Positions 50,888 to 60,303 are shown, counted from the stretch's first letter. The stretch is 64,000 nucleotides of DNA from JBEKCP01 sp049509515 (GCA_049509515.1 JBEKZV010000021.1:1-64000), one strand, 5' to 3'. Notes: a model not told the origin generated them from the letters alone. Made by a program: numbers and translations.

Positions 50888-52423
50888 ATGGATCCCAGCG
50901 AACTGCTCCGGATCGTAGACACGATCCACCGCGACAAGAACATCGACAAGGAGATCGTCTTCGAGGGCATCGAGGCGGCCTTGATCTCCGCTGCCAAGAA
51001 GCACTACGGCGAAGACGAGGATGTCGTGGTGACGATCGACCGCGCCGACGGCCACATTTCCGGCACGCACAACGGTGTCCCCCTGGCCCCCGAACAAATG
51101 TCCGAGCGGATCGGCGCCCAGACGGCCAAACAGGTCATGATCCAGAAGATCCGCGAGGCCGAGCGCGACCACCTGTTCGCCGAATACGAGGACCTCAAGG
51201 GCCAGTTGGTCACCGGCACGATCCAGCGCTACGAAGGGGGCGCGGCCACCGTGGCCCTGACCAACGTCGAGGCCATCCTGCCCCGCGGAGAGCAGATCCC
51301 CGGCGAGACGCACCACGCCAACGAGCGCGTGCGGGCGACGGTCTACGAAGTCCGCAAGGCGGGCAGCCGCGTGAAGGTCATCCTCAGCCGCACCAAGCCG
51401 CAACTGGTCCAGCGGCTCTTCGAGCAGGAAATCCCGGAGATCGCCGAGGGTGTGATCGAGATGCGCTCCATCGCCCGCGAGCCCGGCTACCGCACCAAGG
51501 TGGCCGTCAGCAGCACGGACCAGCGGGTCGACTGCGTGGGGGCCTGCGTGGGCGTCCGCGGCAACCGCATCAAGAACATCGTGGACGAGCTGGCCGGCGA
51601 GCGGATCGACATCGTCCGCTGGAGCGACGACATGCAGGTGCTGATCCCCAACGCCCTGCAGCCCGCCGAAGTGGACGAAGTCATTCTCTGCCAGATGCTC
51701 GGCCGCGCGATCGTGCTGGTGCGCGAGGACCAGCTCTCGCTGGCCATCGGCCGCCGCGGCCAGAACGTCCGCCTGGCCAGCAAGCTCTGCGGCTGGGACA
51801 TCGAGATCATGACCCGCGAGGAGCTCGACGATCAGATCGAGCGCGCGGTCGTCGGATTCTCCTCGCTGGCGGGCGTCGAGCCGGAGCTGGCCGAAAAACT
51901 GGTCGGCGAGGGATTTCTGTCCTATGATGACCTTTCGGTGATCGAGCCGGACGCCCTGATGGAAATGGGCAGCCTGACGGCCGAGCAGGCCGACGCCATC
52001 GTCGCCCAGGCAGAGGTCAAGGCTGCCGAGGCGGAGAAGGCCGCGCAGGAACAGCGGCGCTTGCAGCGCGAGCAGGAGCGGTTGGAAACGGCCGAAGCCG
52101 AGTCGCCGGAGCAGGGACCGCCCGGGCAGGGTCTGGAGGAGCACGCACCGGAGGATCGCGGGTTGGAGGGGCACGTACTGGAGGAACACGGGCCGGAGGG
52201 GGGGGTACGGGAGGAGCGGGGGTTGGAGGAGCACGGGTTGGAGGGGGAGGCGCTGGAGGAGCATGGGCCGGAGGACGACCAAGCGCAGGCGGGCGCCCGG
52301 GACGAGCCGCCCGCCGCCGAGGCCGCCCTCGAACTCACGGAACCCGGTGCGGCTGTGGCCCCGCAGCCGCCCGGCGAAATCGAGGCCGAGCCCGGCAGCA
52401 CCCCACACCCCGACGCCCCATAA
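50888..52423 (+). CDS. nusA: Transcription termination/antitermination factor NusA with acidic repeat tail
   Basis: 511 residues from the ATG at 50888 (GGGGAAG about 11 nt upstream). N-terminal RNAP-binding domain (MDPSELLRIVDTIHRDKNID), S1 domain (GQLVTGTIQRYEGGAATVAL), and two KH domains (VGACVGVRGNRIKNIVDEL; LSLAIGRRGQNVRLASKL), then a helix-hairpin-helix-like part (LGxEGFLSYDDLS...LTAEQADAIVAQA). After about residue 400 there is an acidic, repetitive tail with GLEEHGPE-type units. rimP, usually just before nusA, is absent; infB follows. Confidence 0.96.
   Translation: MDPSELLRIVDTIHRDKNIDKEIVFEGIEAALISAAKKHYGEDEDVVVTIDRADGHISGTHNGVPLAPEQMSERIGAQTAKQVMIQKIREAERDHLFAEYEDLKGQLVTGTIQRYEGGAATVALTNVEAILPRGEQIPGETHHANERVRATVYEVRKAGSRVKVILSRTKPQLVQRLFEQEIPEIAEGVIEMRSIAREPGYRTKVAVSSTDQRVDCVGACVGVRGNRIKNIVDELAGERIDIVRWSDDMQVLIPNALQPAEVDEVILCQMLGRAIVLVREDQLSLAIGRRGQNVRLASKLCGWDIEIMTREELDDQIERAVVGFSSLAGVEPELAEKLVGEGFLSYDDLSVIEPDALMEMGSLTAEQADAIVAQAEVKAAEAEKAAQEQRRLQREQERLETAEAESPEQGPPGQGLEEHAPEDRGLEGHVLEEHGPEGGVREERGLEEHGLEGEALEEHGPEDDQAQAGARDEPPAAEAALELTEPGAAVAPQPPGEIEAEPGSTPHPDAP
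52134..52275 (+). repeat. Tandem short repeats in the nusA 3' end
   Basis: Degenerate units of about 18-30 nt around GGAGGAGCACG encode GLEEH/GPE motifs. They look like recent internal expansion. Confidence 0.7.
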
Positions 52424-52502
52424 AGCCGCGACCGCCGGTCGCGCCGTAGGTCCGCGACCGTTGGTGGCGCGGGAGGCGGTCGCGACCCACGGTCGCGGCG
52501 TT
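52424..52502. repeat. GC-rich inverted repeats between nusA and infB
   Basis: GCCGCGACCG at the left pairs with CGGTCGCGGC at the right, with inner imperfect copies GGTCGCG/CGCGACC. Confidence 0.75.
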
Positions 52503-52536
52503 ATGAGTGGAATATGTCGTCCAAGCGAGGTCCGTT

Positions 52537-55479
52537 TTGGCCATTCGTATCTATACGCTCGCCAAAGAGCTGAGGATCGACAACAAGAAGCTGGTCGATA
52601 TCTGCACGAAAGCGGGTATCACGGGGAAGGGGTCTGCGCTGGCCAGCTTGACGGACGAGGAAGAGGCGCGCGTGAGGACGCACATCAGCGGTCTGAAGGG
52701 GCCGCGGGAGACGGCGGCCGGCGGCCGCTTCGATGCGGGAGGTGCGGGCCCGCGGAGCATCCGCCGCGAGGACTACATCGCGCCGGGGGGCATGGTGGGG
52801 GGCAAGGTCCCGGTCCTGCCCAGCCGGCCGCCGGAGCGCCCGCCGCTGGCGCGGAAGAAGCCGGAGGAGGCCCCGGCAGCGGCGGTTCCCGTGATCACGG
52901 CCCCGCCGGCCCCGGTAGAGATCGCGCCCCCGGCCGAGGTCGCGGCCGCGCCGGTCGAGGCGGCAGCAGCCGAGGTGGCGGTGACGCCCGTGGCAACTGC
53001 GGCTCCGGTGGCAACTGCGGCCCCCGTGGTCACTGCGGCGCCCGTGGCCACTGCGGCCCCCGCGGCACCGCCAGCGCCCATGCCGCCTGCAGGTCCCGCG
53101 GCGCCGCCGGCAGCCCTGCCCCCGTTGTTCCGCCCCCGCGAGGGCAAGGTCGAGCCGGAGAAAGAAAAGACTCGCACGGAGAAGAAACCGGCGGAGAAAA
53201 AGCCCCGCCTGGGGATCCACTTGGCGCCCATGCCGGTGTCCGCGAAGCCGGCGGGCAGACCGAAGGCGAAAGAGCCGACTCCGCAGAAGCCCGATATCAA
53301 GCTGCCGTTGGATGCGATCCGGGCCGGCAAGGCCGGGGCCAAGCCGTTGCTGGAGCGTGTTCGCAGGCACGAGGAGAAGAAGCGGGAGGACTTGGCCGCC
53401 AAGAAGGGCGGGCGGAAGGCCACCCCGGCCGGCCAGCCCGAGGCCCCGGTGCCGGCGGAGCCGGGTGCGGGCCGCGAGCGTCCCCGCCGCGGCCGGGCCC
53501 CCGCAGCCGCGGAAGAACCCCGCGAGGCCGGTCCGAGCCCGTTGGGCGGCCGGGAGCAGCGGCAGTTGAAGCGGAAGCGCGCGGCCACCACCAAGCGCCG
53601 CGGCGACGAGGACGAGAGCCAGACCTCCACGGGGGCCCCGCGGCGCACGCACATCCGCCGCACCGGCGCCAACACCGCCGCCCCGCGGAAAGGCCGGGTC
53701 GTCGTCGAGCTGCCGTGCTCGGTCCGCACCTTCTCCGAGACCGTCGGGGTCCCCAACCGCACGATCCAAGCCAAGCTCCTGGCGTTGGGCGCCGTCAGCA
53801 ACATCAACGACAACCTGGACCCCGAGATGGCCGAGTTGCTGGCCGTCGAGTTGGGCCTCGAGGTGGACTTCCACCACGCCGTCCCGCTGGAGCACCGCGT
53901 GCTGGATTCGCTGCAGCAGCCCGACGACCCGGCAACGCTCGTGCCGCGGCCGCCGATCGTCACCTTCCTCGGGCACGTCGATCACGGCAAGACGTCGCTG
54001 TTGGACCGGATCCTGGGCATCGACGTGGCGGCCCACGAGAAGGGGGGCATCACGCAGCACATCCGCGCCTACGAGATCCGCAAGGACGGGCGGTCGATCA
54101 CCTTCGTCGATACGCCGGGGCACGAAGCGTTCACCGAGATGCGGGCCCGCGGGGCCAACGTGACCGACGTGGCCGTGCTGGTGGTCGCCGCCGACGACGG
54201 CGTGATGCCGCAGACGGAAGAGGCCATCAGCCACGCCCGGGCCGCCGGCGTGCCCATCGTCGTGGCCCTGAACAAGATCGACTTGCCGGGCCTGAACGTC
54301 GAGCGGATCTACAAGCAATTGGCGGACAACGATCTGTTGCCCAGCGAATGGGGCGGCGAGACGGAGCTGGTCAAGACCAGCGCGGCGACGGGCGTCGGGA
54401 TCGACAGCCTGCTGGAGACCCTCCTGACGGTCGCGGAGCTGCGGGAGTACAAGGCCAACCCGGACCGCCCGGCACGGGGCACGTGCCTGGAGGCCGAGAT
54501 GCACGAGGACCGCGGCGTGATGGCCAAGGTCCTGGTGCAAGCCGGGACGTTGCGGCCCGGGGACGTGATGGTCTGCGGTGCGGCCTACGGCCGCGTCAAG
54601 GCGATGTACGACACGCTGGACCCCGGGCGGCGGCTGAAAGAGGCGGGGCCGTCCACCCCGGTGAACGTCACGGGGCTCAACGTCGCCCCCGGCGCCGGCG
54701 ACCGCTTCCACGTCCTGGAGGGCATCTCGCAGGCGCGGCACCTGGCCCAGCAGCGGGCCGCCGAAACCCGGCAGCGCGACCTGATCGGCGCCCGCGAGCA
54801 CGTCACCCTGGAGAACCTCTTCGAGCGGCTGGGACGCCAGGACACGGTGCAGACGCTGGCCATTATTTTGCGGGCCGACGTTCGCGGCTCGATCGAGGCC
54901 ATCCGCAACGAGATCGGCAAGCTGCGGCATCCCGAGGTGCAGATCCGCATCCTCCAGGCGACGGTGGGCGGGATCACCGAGGCCGACGTGCACCTGGCCG
55001 ACGCCTCCGACGCGGTGATTATCGGGTTCAACGTGGTGGCCGACGAGGGGGCCCGCGCCCTGGCCGAGGCCCGCGGCGTCCAGATCCGCCGCTACGACAT
55101 CATCTATCAGGTGACCGAGGACCTCAAGGCCGCCCTGGAAGGCATGCTCAAGCCGGAACGGCTGGAAAGGGACCTGGGCCGGGCCCTGGTGCAGCAGGTG
55201 TTCCACATCAGCCGGCTGGGGGCCGTTGCCGGCTGCCGGATGATGGTCGGCTCGATCACTCGCGATGCGAAGGTCCGCGTGATCCGCGACAGCCGGATCA
55301 TCGGCGACTACGCCATCGACTCGCTGCGGCGCGAGAAGGACGACGTCCGCGAGGTCCGCGAGGGCCTGGAGTGCGGCATCAAGCTGGCCGGCTTCAACGA
55401 CGTGAAGGAAGGCGACATCCTTGAGGCCTATAAGATCGAGGAGGTCCGCCGGACGCTGGCCTCCGCCGCCGCCACTTGA
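52537..55479 (+). CDS. infB: Translation initiation factor IF-2
   Basis: 980 residues from the TTG at 52537, chosen because GAGG lies 7 nt upstream; a GTG at 52507 would add ten residues without an SD. The N-terminal IF2-N domain (IRIYTLAKELRIDNKKLVDICTKAGI) is followed by a long Ala/Pro-rich and charged linker with (A)TAAPV repeats (about 160-190). GTPase: G1 GHVDHGKTS (about 479), G3 DTPGHEAF, G4 NKID. C-terminal domains bind fMet-tRNA. Brings initiator tRNA to the 30S subunit. Confidence 0.96.
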   Translation: MAIRIYTLAKELRIDNKKLVDICTKAGITGKGSALASLTDEEEARVRTHISGLKGPRETAAGGRFDAGGAGPRSIRREDYIAPGGMVGGKVPVLPSRPPERPPLARKKPEEAPAAAVPVITAPPAPVEIAPPAEVAAAPVEAAAAEVAVTPVATAAPVATAAPVVTAAPVATAAPAAPPAPMPPAGPAAPPAALPPLFRPREGKVEPEKEKTRTEKKPAEKKPRLGIHLAPMPVSAKPAGRPKAKEPTPQKPDIKLPLDAIRAGKAGAKPLLERVRRHEEKKREDLAAKKGGRKATPAGQPEAPVPAEPGAGRERPRRGRAPAAAEEPREAGPSPLGGREQRQLKRKRAATTKRRGDEDESQTSTGAPRRTHIRRTGANTAAPRKGRVVVELPCSVRTFSETVGVPNRTIQAKLLALGAVSNINDNLDPEMAELLAVELGLEVDFHHAVPLEHRVLDSLQQPDDPATLVPRPPIVTFLGHVDHGKTSLLDRILGIDVAAHEKGGITQHIRAYEIRKDGRSITFVDTPGHEAFTEMRARGANVTDVAVLVVAADDGVMPQTEEAISHARAAGVPIVVALNKIDLPGLNVERIYKQLADNDLLPSEWGGETELVKTSAATGVGIDSLLETLLTVAELREYKANPDRPARGTCLEAEMHEDRGVMAKVLVQAGTLRPGDVMVCGAAYGRVKAMYDTLDPGRRLKEAGPSTPVNVTGLNVAPGAGDRFHVLEGISQARHLAQQRAAETRQRDLIGAREHVTLENLFERLGRQDTVQTLAIILRADVRGSIEAIRNEIGKLRHPEVQIRILQATVGGITEADVHLADASDAVIIGFNVVADEGARALAEARGVQIRRYDIIYQVTEDLKAALEGMLKPERLERDLGRALVQQVFHISRLGAVAGCRMMVGSITRDAKVRVIRDSRIIGDYAIDSLRREKDDVREVREGLECGIKLAGFNDVKEGDILEAYKIEEVRRTLASAAAT

Positions 55480-55486
55480 TTAAGAC

Positions 55487-55622
55487 TCCCCTCTCCCTCC
55501 GGGAGAGGGGCAGGGGGTGAGGGAGGTTGGGAGAAACGCACCGCTTGGTCCTCCGCGTCCGCGTACCCTACCCTCACCCCGGCCCTCTCCGGGCACCGAC
55601 CGAAGGTCGGTCGGGAGAGGGG
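55487..55622. repeat. R3 repeats between infB and rbfA
   Basis: CCCCTCTCCCTCCGGGAGAG with GGGCAGGGGGTGAGGG, then a reverse-oriented R3 with CCGACCGAAGGTCGG between its arms. Inverted pair with about 50 nt spacing. Confidence 0.88.
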
Positions 55623-55646
55623 GACCAATTATAAGCACGCCACCCC

Positions 55647-56057
55647 ATGTCCCAGCGACGCGTCCAGAAAGTCGCCGAAGCCATCCGCGAAGTGGTCAGC
55701 ATGGCGATCCTCACCGAGCTGCAGGATCCGCGGATCCGCGACGTGACGGTGACCTACGTCGAGGTCTCCGGCGACTTGCGCTACGCGAAGGTGCACGTGT
55801 CGGTGATGGGCGACGAAGTGCGGCAGGGCCTGAGCCTCAAGGGGCTGCAAAGCGCGGTCGGGTTCCTGCAGGCGAAGGTCGGCGACCGCCTCGCCCTGCG
55901 CTTCACGCCGCGGCTGAGCTTCCTGCTGGACCAGGGGGTGAAGAAGTCGATTGCCGTGGCCCGCATCCTCCGCGAGGTGCTGCCGGCGGAGGAGCCCGCA
56001 GAAGCGGCGGAGCCGCCGGACGCGGTGGAACCGCCCCCCGAAGAATTGGATGCATAG
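55647..56057 (+). CDS. rbfA: Ribosome-binding factor A
   Basis: 136 residues. The KH-like fold of RbfA is seen in QRRVQKVAEAIREVVSMAILTELQDPRI, VTVTYVEVSGDLRYAKVHVSVMG and LRFTPRLSFLLDQGVKKSIAVARIL. Assists 30S maturation. The acidic Pro-rich tail (EEPAEAAEPPDAVEPPPEEL) is extra. Third gene of the nusA operon. Confidence 0.95.
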   Translation: MSQRRVQKVAEAIREVVSMAILTELQDPRIRDVTVTYVEVSGDLRYAKVHVSVMGDEVRQGLSLKGLQSAVGFLQAKVGDRLALRFTPRLSFLLDQGVKKSIAVARILREVLPAEEPAEAAEPPDAVEPPPEELDA

Positions 56058-56062
56058 CAGAT

Positions 56063-56120
56063 CTTGGGTCTTAGGTCTTGGGTCTTGGATGCCAACCCAA
56101 GGCCCACGACCCAACCCGGC
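56063..56120. repeat. GGTCTTG/GGTCTTA heptamer array after rbfA
   Basis: TTGGGTC-type units directly after the rbfA stop, with partial reverse units (CCCAAGGCC, CGACCCAACCC) further on. Confidence 0.75.
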
Positions 56121-56165
56121 ATTCCACGAGCGTTCAAGGATTCCTCCCAGAGAGCGAACCATCGC

Positions 56166-57113
56166 ATGGCTCCTGTCAGTCGCACGGCCCAGTTCGCCAA
56201 GGTCTACAAGGTCCTGAAGAAGTATTACAAGCCGGTCGCCCCGCCCGCCGACCGGCCCGTGCTGGAGCACCTCCTGTTCGCCTGCTGCCTGCAGGACGCG
56301 CGGTATGAGGCCGCTGAGGAGGCCTTCGCCGGCCTGGTCCATACGTTCTTCGATTGGAACGAGATCCGCGTCACCTCGATCTCCGAACTCTCCGAGGTGA
56401 TGGCTGCCCTGCCCGACCCCCGGGCGGCGGCCAACCGCCTCAAACGGGTGCTGCACGCCGTCTTCGAAGAACTCTACTCCTTCGACCTCGAAGAGAAGCG
56501 GAAGAAGAACCTGGGACCCACCATCAAGTGGCTGGAAAAGATCGACGGCACCACGAAGTTCTCCGTGGCCTACGTGGTCCAGTCGGGCCTGGCCGGGCAC
56601 GCCATCCCGGCCGACGCCGGAACCCTGGCCGCCCTGCGGGTGGTCGGCCTGGTGAGCGACGCGGACGTAGCGGCGGGGGAGGTGCCGGGTCTGGAGCGGG
56701 CCGTCGCCAAGTCCCGCGGCATCGAGTTCGGCTCCCTGCTGCACCAGCTCGGGGCGGACTTCTCGGCCAATCCCTTCTCGCCGCAGGTCCGCGAGATCCT
56801 GCTGGCGATCGACCCCGAGGCCGTGAAGCACTTGCCGCAGCGGCGGCTCCCCCACCCGCCCCAGCCCGCCTCCCCGCCAGCGGCGGCCACGGATGCCGCG
56901 GCACCGCCGCCGCCCGCGGTCCCGGCCCGCAAGAAGAAGGCCGGGGCGAGCGACGCCGAGTCGCACGCCCCGGAGCCCAAGCAGCCTGTGGCGCCCGGCA
57001 AGCGCGCGGCGCCGCCCGCAGAGACGCCCCCCGAGAAGCACGACAAACAGGCCGCTGAGCCCGCCAAACCCGGTTCCCCCACGGAGACCCTGGCGAAGCG
57101 CAAACCCCGCTGA
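56166..57113 (+). CDS. HhH-GPD-like protein related to endonuclease III, motifs degenerate
   Basis: 315 residues from the ATG at 56166. The order of elements follows Nth/MutY: a helical start (VLEHLLFACCLQDARYEAAEEAFAGLV), then WLEKIDGTTKFSVAYVVQSG where Nth has the HhH motif with its catalytic Lys, and AGHAIPADAGTLAALRVVGLV where Nth has the catalytic Asp (VDTHVxRVxNRLGL). The Fe-S cluster Cys are missing. The C-terminal 100 residues are a Pro/Ala/Lys-rich tail. Probably a non-glycosylase relative in this lineage; the role is unknown. Sits between rbfA and a TPR gene. Confidence 0.6.
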   Translation: MAPVSRTAQFAKVYKVLKKYYKPVAPPADRPVLEHLLFACCLQDARYEAAEEAFAGLVHTFFDWNEIRVTSISELSEVMAALPDPRAAANRLKRVLHAVFEELYSFDLEEKRKKNLGPTIKWLEKIDGTTKFSVAYVVQSGLAGHAIPADAGTLAALRVVGLVSDADVAAGEVPGLERAVAKSRGIEFGSLLHQLGADFSANPFSPQVREILLAIDPEAVKHLPQRRLPHPPQPASPPAAATDAAAPPPPAVPARKKKAGASDAESHAPEPKQPVAPGKRAAPPAETPPEKHDKQAAEPAKPGSPTETLAKRKPR

Positions 57114-57136
57114 AGACAAGGGGTTGGCGACGGGTG

Positions 57137-57180
57137 GCCGCTTGCGGCTTCGCAAGAACCAATAACTGAAAACTGACAAC
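57137..57180. repeat. R1 plus AACTGAA heptamers
   Basis: R1 at 57137-57153 followed by ATAACTGAAAACTGACAAC just before the TPR gene. Confidence 0.85.
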
Positions 57181-57183
57181 CGC

Positions 57184-59379
57184 ATGAAACTCCGTCGTCT
57201 GCAAATCCCGAGGCGTTTTCTGCTGGCCGCGGGTTGGCTCTCGCTGGTGGCGCTGGCGGCGGTCCCCGCCTGGCCGCTCCCCGCCCCGCTGGAGCTGGAA
57301 GATCGCCCGAAGCCCCTGGTCGCCAGCCGCGCGCGGACGGAGGCCGACCTGGACCGCATCGAAGCCCTGGCCCTGCTGGCCACCGGGAGGACCTACGAGC
57401 AGCGGCAGGAGTACGTCAAGGCCTTGCAAAACTACGAGCGGGCCCAGCGGTGCGATCCGGCCGCCAGCAGCATTCTCGAGGCCCTCATCCCGCTGGCCGT
57501 GCAACTCAAGCAGTACCCGGTGGCGGTGCGGTACGCCATGCGGGCCGGCCAGGCCGAAAACCTCCGCCCGCTGCTGCTCCGCCGGCTGGGCGTGTACTTG
57601 ACCGAGCTCGGCGAGATCCCGCAGGCCGTGACCATGTACGAAAAGGTCCTGGCGGCGCGAATCGGCGCCAAGCCCGACGCCGCCGACGTGATCATCTGGA
57701 CGGAGCTGGGCCGGCTGTACCATCTGGCCGAGCAGTACGCGAAGGCCGCCGAGCAATTCAGCCGCGTGCTGGGGGCCTTGGAACACCCGGCTGACTTCGG
57801 TCTGGACGAGGAGATTCGCAAGGCGATCCTGGGCGAGCCGGGGCCGACCTACCAGTTGTTCGGCGAGTGCTTCCTGCTTTCGGGCCGGGTGCCGCAGGCG
57901 GCCGCGGCCTTCGAGAAAGCGCAGGCCCTGGCCCCCAACGAGGCGCTGTGGAAGTACAACCAGGCCCGGGTCGCCGCGCGGTCCGGCAAGCCCGAGCCGG
58001 CCCTGGCCGACCTCGAGGAGAGCTTCCGCAAACACCTGGCCGGCCAGGGGCTGGGCCCTTACGAGTTGTTGGCGGAGGTGCTCCAGAAGCTCGGCCGCCA
58101 GAAAGAGCTTTTCGACCGCTTGGAGAAGCTCCGCGCTGCCGAGCCGAAAAACGTGCCGCTGGGCTACTTCCTCGCCGGCCGATATCTCCAGGCGCACGAG
58201 TTCGACAAGGCCCAGCCCCTGTATGCCCTGCTGCTGAAAAGCGCCCCCACCACAATCGCCTACCGCAGCCTGGCGGAGATCTACCGCAAGACCAAGCGAA
58301 CCGACGCCCTCTTGGAACTCCTCGGCGAGGGCGTGGAAAAGACCGGCACGCCCGACGTGTTCGGCGCGGAGGCCAAGACCATCCGCCAGGACGCCGCCTT
58401 GCTCGGGTCCCTGGCGGACGCCGCGCGGCGGCAGCTCAAGGCGCAGCCCGAAAAGCTCACCTACCACCAGCGACTGGCCCTGGCCCTGCTCCTGCTGGAC
58501 AACAAACAGTACGACCAGGCCGGCGAGTGGTTCGAGCTGGCGCTGGCGGCCGCGCCGAAACAGGCCGGCGAGACGTTCTTGCTCTGGGGCGGCGGCCTGC
58601 TGTTGGGCGAGCGGGCCGCCGAGGCGACCAAGGTCCTGCAGCGGGGCATCGACGCAAGAACCCTGCCGAAGGACAACCCGGCCCTGGACTTCTACCTGGC
58701 CGGCGCGCTGGCGATGAACGACCGGACCGACGACGCCCTGGCCGCTGCCCGCAAGGCCGCCGGACTGAAAAAATCCGCCCGCCTCGCCAGCCGCGTCCCC
58801 TGGATCCTCTATCATGCCAAGCGGTATCCCGAGGCGATCCGGGCCTACGAGGAGCTGCTCGCCAAGTTCGACCCGGACACGGCGGCCGAGACCCGCGAGG
58901 TCCTGCTGGAGGCCCGCCTGGCGCTGTCGAACCTCTGCGTCCTGAGCCACGACCTCCCCGCCGCCGAGGAATGGCTGGAACAAGCCCTCGACGAATTCCC
59001 CGACGACGTGTCCGCCTCCAACGACTTGGGCTACCTGTGGGCCGACCAGGGCAAACACCTGCACCGCGCGCTGGCGATGATCCAAAAGGCGGTCGCCGCC
59101 GAGCCGGACAACACGGCCTATCGCGACAGCCTGGGCTGGGTCTTGTTTCGCCTCGGGCGGTGTCAGGAGGCGGTCCCCGAGCTCGAAAAGGCCACCGCCG
59201 ACAAGAAACCCGACGCCCTGGTCTTCGACCACCTCGGCGACGCCTGCAGCGCGATCCACCAGGACCAGCGGGCGTTGACCGCCTGGCGCCGGGCCGCCGA
59301 GCTGTACCGCACGGAAAAAGACGACGCCAAGTGCAAGGAAGTCGAAGCGAAAACGAAGCAACTCGAAACCAAGAAGTAG
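57184..59379 (+). CDS. Exported tetratricopeptide-repeat protein
   Basis: 731 residues. A signal/anchor segment (RRFLLAAGWLSLVALAAVPAWPLP) precedes a long alpha-helical array with TPR signatures, e.g. ALLATGRTYEQRQEYVKALQNYERAQRCDP, YHLAEQYAKAAEQFSRVLGAL, LSHDLPAAEEWLEQALDEFPDD, LHRALAMIQKAVAAEPDNTAYRDSLGWVLFRLGR. About ten to twelve repeats, likely a scaffold in the periplasm. The stop TAG starts an inverted repeat (TAGGGTGGG...). Confidence 0.88.
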   Translation: MKLRRLQIPRRFLLAAGWLSLVALAAVPAWPLPAPLELEDRPKPLVASRARTEADLDRIEALALLATGRTYEQRQEYVKALQNYERAQRCDPAASSILEALIPLAVQLKQYPVAVRYAMRAGQAENLRPLLLRRLGVYLTELGEIPQAVTMYEKVLAARIGAKPDAADVIIWTELGRLYHLAEQYAKAAEQFSRVLGALEHPADFGLDEEIRKAILGEPGPTYQLFGECFLLSGRVPQAAAAFEKAQALAPNEALWKYNQARVAARSGKPEPALADLEESFRKHLAGQGLGPYELLAEVLQKLGRQKELFDRLEKLRAAEPKNVPLGYFLAGRYLQAHEFDKAQPLYALLLKSAPTTIAYRSLAEIYRKTKRTDALLELLGEGVEKTGTPDVFGAEAKTIRQDAALLGSLADAARRQLKAQPEKLTYHQRLALALLLLDNKQYDQAGEWFELALAAAPKQAGETFLLWGGGLLLGERAAEATKVLQRGIDARTLPKDNPALDFYLAGALAMNDRTDDALAAARKAAGLKKSARLASRVPWILYHAKRYPEAIRAYEELLAKFDPDTAAETREVLLEARLALSNLCVLSHDLPAAEEWLEQALDEFPDDVSASNDLGYLWADQGKHLHRALAMIQKAVAAEPDNTAYRDSLGWVLFRLGRCQEAVPELEKATADKKPDALVFDHLGDACSAIHQDQRALTAWRRAAELYRTEKDDAKCKEVEAKTKQLETKK

Positions 59380-59475
59380 GGTGGGTCGACGGGCACCGTG
59401 CGCAGCATGGTCGGCGAGCCCCACCAACAGCAATCCGTTATTCGCGGTGGGCTCGCCGGGCTCGACCCACCCTAC
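59376..59475. repeat. Large inverted repeat after the TPR gene
   Basis: GTAGGGTGGGTCGA (59376-59389) with TCGACCCACCCTAC (59462-59475); inside, R4 in reverse (59391-59412) and GGCGAGCCCCACC with GGTGGGCTCGCC. The stop codon of the TPR gene is part of the outer arm. Confidence 0.88.
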
Positions 59476-59511
59476 GGTCTCGAAACCAAGCCTACCCGAG
59501 GAAGGTGAGCC

Positions 59512-60267
59512 ATGTCCGGTCATTCCCACTGGGCAACCATCAAACACAAGAAGGCGGCGGTGGACGCCAAGCGCGGCAAGCACTGGAGCAAGCTGGCCAA
59601 AGCCATCATCGTGGCCGCCAAGCACGGCGGCGGCGACCCCGACATGAACCTCCGCCTCCGCTACGCCATCGACGACGCCAAGGCGGCGGGCGTGCCCAAG
59701 GACAACATCCAGCGGGCGATCAAGCGCGGCACCGGCGAGGCCGGCGGGGCGGTCCTCGAAGAGGTCACCTACGAAGGCTACGGCTCCGGCGGCGTTGCCG
59801 TGCTCTGCGAGGTCCTCACCGACAACCGCAACCGCACCGCCTCCGAAATCCGCAAGCTCTTCGAACTCTCCAACGGCAAGCTGGGCAGCACCGGCTGCGT
59901 CGCCTGGATGTTCGAGAGCAAGGGCCTGTTCCTCGTCCCCGCCGGGGGGATCGAAGAAGAGCGGCTGTTGGAGATCGCGCTGGAGGCCGGCGCCGACGAC
60001 GTCCAGGCCGCCGGCGAGCGGTTCGAGGTCACCTGCGACCCGGCCAAGTACCGCGAGGTGCTCGACCTGCTGGGCAAGGCCGGCGTCCAGATCGAGACCA
60101 GCCAGATCACCCGCATCGCCAAGAACACCGTCGAGGTGACCGACCCGGAGGAAGCCCGCAAGATCCTGAAGTTCATGGAGCGGCTGGACGACCACGACGA
60201 CGTGCAGAACGTCTCCGCGAACTTCAACATCCCCGACGCGGTGATCGCGCAGGTGGGGGAGGAATAA
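59512..60267 (+). CDS. YebC/PmpR family protein
   Basis: 251 residues, ATG with AAGGTGAG 4 nt upstream. Family signature MSGHSHWATIKHKKAAVDAKRGK, then PKDNIQRAIKRG, EEVTYEGYGSGGVAVLCEVLTDNRNRTASEIRKLF and GSTGCVAWMFESKG. Long called a transcriptional regulator; some members help ribosomes at polyproline stretches (TACO1-like). Which applies here cannot be told. Confidence 0.94.
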   Translation: MSGHSHWATIKHKKAAVDAKRGKHWSKLAKAIIVAAKHGGGDPDMNLRLRYAIDDAKAAGVPKDNIQRAIKRGTGEAGGAVLEEVTYEGYGSGGVAVLCEVLTDNRNRTASEIRKLFELSNGKLGSTGCVAWMFESKGLFLVPAGGIEEERLLEIALEAGADDVQAAGERFEVTCDPAKYREVLDLLGKAGVQIETSQITRIAKNTVEVTDPEEARKILKFMERLDDHDDVQNVSANFNIPDAVIAQVGEE

Positions 60268-60303
60268 GAATGCAGTGGCGCGCTTCGACAGCGCCCTTGC
60301 AGT

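Noticed and set aside
52263..55424. A long plus-strand frame of 1053 codons overlapping infB in another frame
   Set aside because: Arg/Gly/Pro/Ala-rich shadow of infB; infB has all GTPase motifs.
56524..60195. A minus-strand open frame of 1223 codons opposite the HhH-GPD, TPR and yebC genes
   Set aside because: High GC content keeps antisense frames open; the plus-strand genes have clear families and SDs, and the antisense translation is Gly/Ala/Leu-rich with no motif.
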